Source: Methanolinea mesophila (GTDB lineage Archaea > Halobacteriota > Methanomicrobia > Methanomicrobiales > Methanospirillaceae). Taken from it: a stretch of 64,000 nt of DNA. Shown here piece by piece: positions 25,470 through 32,400 of this stretch. The position numbers were made by a program, and so were the translations under genes. Positions within the stretch are counted from its first letter, which is position 1, and every line of letters begins with the position of its first letter. Where the stretch lies: positions 62,001-126,000 of the forward strand of contig NZ_JAGGKR010000002.1 in the NCBI RefSeq assembly GCF_017873855.1, written 5' to 3'. Under the pieces are notes generated by a model. The model was given only the letters and a program-made list of their open reading frames with translations, made no database searches and had not been told where the DNA came from.

Positions 25470-26738
25470 ATGCGTTATCCTGTCCTTATCGGGTGTATTT
25501 TTTTGACAGCCGTCCTCCTTTGCGGCTGCACGGGTACTGCACCGGATGATACCGGGGCCCCGGCCGCAACTTCGGGGCCGGGTATAGTCCAGGTCGATGC
25601 CATCCTCGACCTCACCGGTGTGGGATCATCGCTTGGGGAGTCATCGCAGGCGGCCCTGCTTACCGCACAGGACGATATCAACCGCTATTATGCCGGGATC
25701 GGTTCGCCTGCAAGAGTGCAGGTCGTCATCCACGATGCAGGGTCTGACCCGTCCACCGCACTTTCCCTGGCCGGTCAGGTCCATGCGGTCAACAGGAGCT
25801 TCGTGATCGGGTACCTCGGAAGTGCCGAGGTATCTGCGATAAAGAACTATACCGATGCGAACCGGATGATTGCCATCTCATCCGGGAGCACCGCACCTTC
25901 TCTCGCTATCCCGGACGATTCAATCTACCGGATGATCTCCGACGATACGGCCCAGGGAGAATTTATGGCGGCATATCTCGACTCTGAAGGCGTGGATGTG
26001 GTTATACCCGTCTGGCGGGGAGATGTATGGGGTGACAGCCTCTCTAACCTGACGGGCTCCGCCTTCTCCGCCCGAGGAGGGACCGCTCTCGACGGAGTCC
26101 GCTACGACCCGTCGACAACGGATTATCAGGCCGCGGTCTCCTCTCTGGACGTGATCACCGGCGAAGCGATGGCAGAGTATGGGGCTGACCGGGTCGGGAT
26201 CTATGCCGTCACCTTCAACGAGATCGGCGATATCATGGGAGCGGCGGCGGAAACCCCGAATCTCTCCATGGTCCGCTGGTTCGGGAGCGACGGGAACACT
26301 CTTGATCCCTCGCTCACCGGAAATTCTCCCGCCGCCCGGTTCGCCTCTTCGGTGAACATGACCGGGATGATCTGGGGCATCCCGATCCTGGAGAGGGATA
26401 GCGACGTTGTCACCCGGATAACGGCCCGGCTGGGGCGCGAACCGGACGGCAGCGCAATCGCACTCTATGATACTCTCTGGGTCGTTATGGAGGTCCGGGA
26501 AGAGACCCCGGGGGGGGCGGACAGGGACCAGCTCGCCCGTTCGCTGGTCCACCACCTGGATACCTACACCGGTGCCAGCGGGGATCTCACGGTAAACACG
26601 GCAGGTGACCGGGAACTTGCATCGTATAACATTGTAGAGGTGACAAGAGGCGTGTCCGGGTCGGAATGGAAAAACATCGCCCAGATCATGAAGGGGCCGT
26701 CGGATATCAGGGAACAGATCGTTGCGTATCCGGAATGA
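25470..26738 (+). CDS. Branched-chain-amino-acid-type ligand-binding lipoprotein
   Basis: A 422-residue surface receptor starting at ATG 25470 (ATG 25455 adds five residues). MRYPVLIGCIFLTAVLLCGC is a lipoprotein signal. The mature part is a Peripla_BP_6 type fold: VQVDAILDLTGVGSSLGESSQAALLTAQDDINRYY, GSDPSTALSLAGQVHAV, FVIGYLGSAEVSAI, SSGSTAPSLA, and a second lobe with VRWFGSDGNTLDPSL. Such proteins bind branched amino acids, amides or other small solutes. Its genes for membrane transport are absent, and a histidine kinase gene follows 177 bases downstream on the same strand, so a sensing role is possible. Confidence 0.88.
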   Translation: MRYPVLIGCIFLTAVLLCGCTGTAPDDTGAPAATSGPGIVQVDAILDLTGVGSSLGESSQAALLTAQDDINRYYAGIGSPARVQVVIHDAGSDPSTALSLAGQVHAVNRSFVIGYLGSAEVSAIKNYTDANRMIAISSGSTAPSLAIPDDSIYRMISDDTAQGEFMAAYLDSEGVDVVIPVWRGDVWGDSLSNLTGSAFSARGGTALDGVRYDPSTTDYQAAVSSLDVITGEAMAEYGADRVGIYAVTFNEIGDIMGAAAETPNLSMVRWFGSDGNTLDPSLTGNSPAARFASSVNMTGMIWGIPILERDSDVVTRITARLGREPDGSAIALYDTLWVVMEVREETPGGADRDQLARSLVHHLDTYTGASGDLTVNTAGDRELASYNIVEVTRGVSGSEWKNIAQIMKGPSDIREQIVAYPE

Positions 26739-26915
26739 GGTGCAGGCCGGAACAATTTTTCCGGCCGGCCGTCCCCGGGACACCGATGACCCCGGCGACA
26801 TCCCTCTTCATGCAGGCGAATCCCAAAATCATCACACGCCAAAGAAAGCACAATCATTATTCCGAAGCCGTTCCCACCGGTTAATTATCACTGCAGGTGC
26901 GCAGGCGACGGTTCC

Positions 26916-28610
26916 ATGTCATTTTTTTCTTTTACTCCACTGGTATATGCCGGCCTCATTGCCACGGTCATCCTTGTTTTCACCGGAATCCTGTCCTGGC
27001 GGTTCCGTTCCACGATCGTCGGCCGTGTTGCAGTGGTGATACTGGCATGCGCATCCATCTACTCGTTCCTGCTTACCCTCTCCCTGGGTATAACCGATCC
27101 CGCTGCGAGCCTGGCATTGATTGTTTTCGAGTTGCCATTCCGTCTCTTCCTGCCGATCCTTTCGTTCTTCTTCATTCTCCTTTATATCGGCGAGATCCAG
27201 AAGATCACCCTCCGCATCCTGGCATTGACGAGCGCAGTCCCCCTCCTGATATTCGCAACTGCACTGACCTCGCCGTTCCATCCCTTCTTTGCCTCGAATC
27301 TGGTCCCGGTCGTGATTGACGACAGGATATTTTTTTCGTTCACACCGGGCCCCGTCTTCTGGCTCCAGGTAATCTACTCATCCGTTCTGATCATTGCCGG
27401 AGTGACCCTGGTCGTGAGCAGGTTCTTCAATTCTCCGCCGATATACCGGATCCAGATCACCGCGATCATGGCAGCCTTCATTCTGCCGTTCTTCATTCAC
27501 TTAAGCCTCATCTTCCTGCCGGGGTCTTCCTTCGCAATAGCGCTCAGCCTTCTCGCTTTCGTCGTCACTGCTGCCGGGGTATATATTGCGACGTCCCGCT
27601 ATCAGTTCCTCACGCTTACCCCTGTCGCATATCCGACGCTCATCAACCGGATGACCGACGGGGTGATCATCCTCAACATTCAGGGTCTGATCGTCGAGGC
27701 GAACCCGGCGGCTGCCAGAATCCTTGGGAAAGAGCGGGAGCACCTTATCGGGCAGCCCGCAGGGCGGGTCCTGCCGGAGGGTGCGCAGGCCGGGGACGGA
27801 TCAGTTCCCCAGGACTCCATGACAATTACCCTTTCCCTGGACGGAGCGCCGTATCATTATGATCTGCGGCACATCCCTCTTCACGATCCCGACAATCTCC
27901 CTGCGGGGACTATCCTGATGCTCCACGACAGCAACGTACGCCACCTTACCGAACTGGGACTCAGGCGATCGAACGAGAAACTCCAGCTCCTCACCTCGAT
28001 AATCCGCCACGATGTCCTGAATACCCTCACGGCGCTCGTCGGATCGATCGAGCTCGCACGAACAAGTGGCCTTCCGGAAAGGAGCGACCGTTACCTGGAA
28101 GACGCGGAACGTTACGCCGACGTCCTCCAGGGGCAGATCGAGTTTACCCGGGACTACCAGACGCTCGGTCTTCATTCCGCACGGTGGCAGAATGTCAGAT
28201 CCACGATAGCCGCGGACCTGCCGGCGCAAAGCCGCACCATAGTCGCCATCGACCCTGCGCTCACTGAGGTCGTTGTGTTTGCGGACCCCATGTTCGGAAG
28301 GGTCTTTTACAATCTGGTCGATAACTCGCTTCGTCACGGGGGATTTGTATCCCGGATAAGGATAACGGGAACGTTCTCCGGAGAAGAGTATCTCATCATG
28401 TACGAGGATAACGGTACCGGGATCCCGTCCGGTGAGAAAGAGAAGATCTTCGATAAGGCATACGGGAAAAATACCGGCCTCGGGCTGTTCCTCACGCGGG
28501 AGATCCTTGCCCTCACGGGTATCACCATTTCAGAGACCGGGATGACCGGGAACGGAGCCCGGTTTGAGATCCGCGTCCCAAGGGGGGGTTTCCGGGTAAC
28601 CCGGGATTAA
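26916..28610 (+). CDS. Sensor histidine kinase: 7TM + PAS + HisKA/HATPase
   Basis: A 564-residue membrane kinase. Residues 1-230 hold seven hydrophobic helices, similar to the histidine-kinase N-terminal 7TM region. A PAS domain follows (about 245-345: MTDGVIILNIQGLIVEANPAAARILGKE). The phospho-acceptor is His365 in SIIRHDVLNTL, a variant of the H-box with Asp and Val after the His as in many methanogen kinases. The ATPase has the N-box NLVDNSLRHG, G1 EDNGTGIP and G2 GLGLFLTREI. No response regulator is encoded nearby. Two orphan binding lipoproteins lie upstream and could present ligands to it; that is inference. Confidence 0.93.
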   Translation: MSFFSFTPLVYAGLIATVILVFTGILSWRFRSTIVGRVAVVILACASIYSFLLTLSLGITDPAASLALIVFELPFRLFLPILSFFFILLYIGEIQKITLRILALTSAVPLLIFATALTSPFHPFFASNLVPVVIDDRIFFSFTPGPVFWLQVIYSSVLIIAGVTLVVSRFFNSPPIYRIQITAIMAAFILPFFIHLSLIFLPGSSFAIALSLLAFVVTAAGVYIATSRYQFLTLTPVAYPTLINRMTDGVIILNIQGLIVEANPAAARILGKEREHLIGQPAGRVLPEGAQAGDGSVPQDSMTITLSLDGAPYHYDLRHIPLHDPDNLPAGTILMLHDSNVRHLTELGLRRSNEKLQLLTSIIRHDVLNTLTALVGSIELARTSGLPERSDRYLEDAERYADVLQGQIEFTRDYQTLGLHSARWQNVRSTIAADLPAQSRTIVAIDPALTEVVVFADPMFGRVFYNLVDNSLRHGGFVSRIRITGTFSGEEYLIMYEDNGTGIPSGEKEKIFDKAYGKNTGLGLFLTREILALTGITISETGMTGNGARFEIRVPRGGFRVTRD

Positions 28611-29295
28611 GGAAATTCTCAACCGCGGATTGGTGAACTATGCGAAGGCACTCCACCGGGGAGGAATTATAGTGAGGACACGGTGGTTGTGGGATATTAA
28701 TAAGGACCTGATGGTGCAGGTTTTTACGCCCACGGTAAGGGATGCCTACTACAGGAAGTCCGAGGCATGGGACGCCGGAAAAGACCCTCCGGACAGTCAG
28801 GTCCTACGGAAACCGAGGATCTGCGACAGATTTTCGTATTGAGGACCATGCTTTCCTGAATTTTCCTTATTCTCTGCATTGTTGTCTCCTTTTTTCGGAT
28901 CCGAATTTGCTAGTTTGAAAGTTAAGATATCTTCGGATTCGCATGCGATCGGGAATTCCTGGATATCTCTGAAAATGGTGTCGGAACGCATTTTGGTCGC
29001 GTATTTTTTCTGGGTTAAACGAATGACATTTTAAGGGTACATCGTAATTCGGCGAGCAAAATAATTTTATTTTTTACTATTAGTAAGAATTGTCTTCTTT
29101 TCAAAAAAATTTAAGGTTAAGCTGTCATGAACTTAGAAAAAATTACAAAAATATAGCGAAAATTTTTAAATTCAACTCTATGATAATCTCCATAATGAAT
29201 ATTGAATGAGGTACGTTAAGGGTACTCGGATCCAGTTGCCTTGAGTGCGTATAATGTCAAAAAGAGCCCGGATATCTATTAAAAATATGAGAAAG

Positions 29296-29330
29296 ATTTA
29301 TATATCTATCAAGAGACGTAACGATAGATA
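29296..29330 (+). promoter_or_regulatory. TATA box with overlapping 8-base inverted repeat
   Basis: TATA sequence gatttatatatc (29296-29307) is overlapped by an inverted repeat, TATCTATC (29303-29310) and GATAGATA (29323-29330), with a 12-base spacer. The right arm falls on the expected start site near 29,328. A repressor dimer bound here would cover the whole core promoter. The spacing (20 bases centre to centre) places both arms on one DNA face. Confidence 0.5.
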
Positions 29331-29349
29331 CATTTATCAGGGGGGATTG

Positions 29350-29405
29350 GAGCCGAAATACCGGCTCTTTCGAGATCTCGCCAAAGAAAAATGTAGTTGC
29401 AACTA
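29350..29405 (+). promoter_or_regulatory. Three palindromes in the 5' untranslated leader
   Basis: The leader of about 85 bases contains a hairpin GAGCCG / CGGCTC with a six-base loop (29350-29367), a perfect ten-base palindrome CGAGATCTCG (29371-29380), and a perfect 12-base palindrome TAGTTGCAACTA (29394-29405). GGTGA follows at 29408-29412, directly before ATG 29415. Leaders this long and structured are unusual here, where most mRNAs look leaderless. Confidence 0.45.
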
Positions 29406-29414
29406 AGGTGACCT

Positions 29415-32400
29415 ATGAGCCATTCAAGATGTGTAAGGTACGCGGTTCCTTTATTGCTCCTGGTGCTGGTAGGGGTGCCGGTATCGGCTGCGCTCAGCCT
29501 GAACGGCATAACTCCCGGGACAGGGCTAAACAACGGGACTGTGTTCATAACGAATCTTTCCGGTACCGACTTCCCGATGGATGCGACGGTACTCCTGAAC
29601 CGTAGCGGATACCCGGACATCCCGGGTATGTATGTGACCGTGGCCGATCCTACCAGGATCACCTGTGTAATGGATCTTACCGGGAAAAGGTACGGCCCCT
29701 GGGACGTGGTGGTGAACGACCCCACGAATGTAACCCGTGCGGTACTGCCGAACGGGTTTACGATCGTGAACCCGCCGCCCTATCTCTACGGGATAGTTCC
29801 CGCGTCGGGGATCAACACGGGCAGCGTAGGAGCTTCCATATCGGGAGCGAACTTCTTCTCGCCGTCGGTAAACCTGACGAACGTCACCTACGGGACAATC
29901 GTGGGGACCGGGGTTTCGGGCAATGCGACCGATATCGTCTGCACCTTCGACCTCAACGGCCGGAATGAAGGCCTGTACGACCTGGTGCTGACCAATGCCG
30001 ACGGCCAGAGCGTGACGCTGCCGAACGCGTTCAGGGTCACGTATCCTCCGCCGGTGATTACCAGCATAACTCCCTCGAGTGGCATTAACAACGGCGTGAT
30101 AGGCATCACCGACCTTGCTGGTGCGAACTTCATGACCGGTGCGACCGTTACGCTGGTCAAGACCGGGGAGACGCCGATCGCGACGATCAACGGCCCGATC
30201 GTGCAACCGAATAAGATCCTGTGTTTCTTTGACCTTACCGGCCAGCCGGTGGGTGTCTGGGACGTGGTGGTGGACAATCCCGACGGCCAGAACGGCACGT
30301 TGCCGGGTGCGTTTACTATCTATTATCCGCAGGCCCCGGTAGTGACCGGGATCACGCCGTCGACCGGCGTGAACGACGGTCCCATCGTCATTCCGGACAT
30401 CAGCGGCACGGGCTTTGAGAACAACCTCACGGTCACCCTCACCATGACCGGGCAGCCTGACATCCCGGGAACGGACGTGATCCGGATGAGCGGCACGCAG
30501 GTGAATGCGACCTTCGACCTTACAGGCGTTGCGACCGGCGCGTGGGACGTGGTGGTTACCAATAACGACGGCCAGTCCGGAACCCTACCGGCGGCTTTTA
30601 CCGTGACCAACCCTCCGCCGACGCTCGTTTCAATAACACCTGATACCGGGGTAAACACCGGGCCCGTGGTGGTTACCGACCTTGAAGGGACAGGGTTCGT
30701 GACCGGAGCGACCGTTACGCTCACCCGCACGGGAGAGCCGGACATCGTCGCCACCGGCGTGACCGTGGTGAATTCGACGACCATTACCTGCACCCTCGAT
30801 ATCACCAATGCGGCTGCCGGTCTCTGGAACGTGACCGTGGAGAATACCGACGCCCAGTCGGCCACCCTGGTCGACGGGTTCAATATCACCAACCCTGCGC
30901 CAACGGTCACCATGCTCACCCCGTCCGAGGGAGTGAACACCGCACCGGTGTATATCAGCGATCTCGCGGGAACCGGATTTTTACCCGGAGCGACCGCGAA
31001 ACTCTCCATGACCGGGCAGCCCGATATCGTGGCCACCGGCCTGACTGTGGTCGACCCGACCTCGATCACCTGTACCTTTGACATCACCGGCGTGGCGACC
31101 GGGTCCTGGGACGTGACGGTGGAGAACCCCGACGGTCTGACCGGTACTCTGCCGAACGGGTTCAACGTGACCAACCCGGCGCCCACAGTTACGGGCATCG
31201 ACCCCGCGTACGGGACAAACGACGGGCTGGTGCCGATCCTCAACCTGTCAGGGACCGGGTTCCTGCCGGGGATCACGGCGAAGCTGACCAAAACAGGCGA
31301 ATCTGATATTGTTGGCCAGGGCCTGGTGGTCACCAGCACCAAGATCATCTGCTTCTTCGACCTGACCGGAGCGAAGGTCGGGCCATGGGACGTGGTGGTG
31401 GAGAACACCGACGGCAAGTCGGCGACCCTGCCCGACGGATTTATTGTCTACTACCCGCAGGCACCTTCGATCACCTCGATCACCCCTGATCAGGGCATAA
31501 CCTTCCAGACCGTGTCCATCACCGACCTCGCCGGAAGCGGGTTCGAGCCGGGGGTTACGGTAAACCTCACCAAAGCCGGTGAACCGACGATCGTTGCGAC
31601 CAACGTGACCCGGGTCAGCGGCAGCCAGATCACCTGCGACCTCGACCTTACCGGCGCGGTTGTAGGGCCGTGGACCGTGGTGGTGACCAACGACGACGAT
31701 CAGCTGGGAACCCTTAATGATGGATTTTTGGTGGTATATCCGGCGCCCACGGTGACCTCGATCACCCCGCCGACCGGGATCAATAACGGCCCGGTGTTCA
31801 TCACCGACCTCGCGGGAACCGCGTTCCGGAACGGTGCGACGGTTACCCTGGAAAAGACAAACCAGTCCGATATCACCGCAACCAACGTGACCGTGGTCCA
31901 CCGGGGCAAGATCACCTGCACCTTCAACCTCGCCGGTGCCATGACCGGCCCGTGGGACGTCGTGGTCAGGAACGATGACGGCCAGTCCGGCACGCTGCCG
32001 AACGGGTTCACGGTGCAGAACCCCGCGCCCACGGTGACTTCGATCTCCCCGAACAAGGGTCCGAACGACCGCTCGGTGGACATCGGCAGCCTTCAGGGTA
32101 CCGGGTTCCTGCCCGGAGCGACGGTGAAACTGACCCGGACCGGGCAGCCCGATATCGTCGCCTCGGGCGTCACCGTACAGAGTGCGAACCTGATCAATTG
32201 CACGGTCGACCTGTCCGGTGCGATGACCGGGTTGTGGAACGTGGTCGTGACCAACACCGACGGCAAATCGGGATCCCTGCCCAACGGGTTCACCATCACC
32301 CCGCCCCCGCCGGTGGCGGCGTTCACCGGGAACCCCACGCTGGGAACGGTGCCGCTCACGGTACAGTTTACGGATGACTCGCTGAACGGCCCCACGGTCT

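Larger units (their letters stand above)
28611..29414. other. Long AT-rich non-coding region before the multicopper oxidase gene
   Basis: About 800 bases with a clear drop in GC content from about 28,850 to 29,330 relative to its neighbours. No frame looks like a protein; a 64-codon frame on the minus strand (28797-28991) has no family match and no good ribosome site. The right end holds the promoter and leader of the 1973-residue protein. Long AT-rich upstream zones usually signal regulation or past insertion; no terminal repeats are visible. Confidence 0.55.

Noticed and set aside
28797-28991. 64-residue minus-strand frame in the AT-rich region
   Set aside because: No family match, no ribosome site and an unusual composition; left out as a gene though it cannot be excluded.
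29493-32300. Regularly spaced repeats as a possible CRISPR array
   Set aside because: Units are about 280 bp, diverged and in frame; they encode protein repeats and there are no spacers or cas genes.
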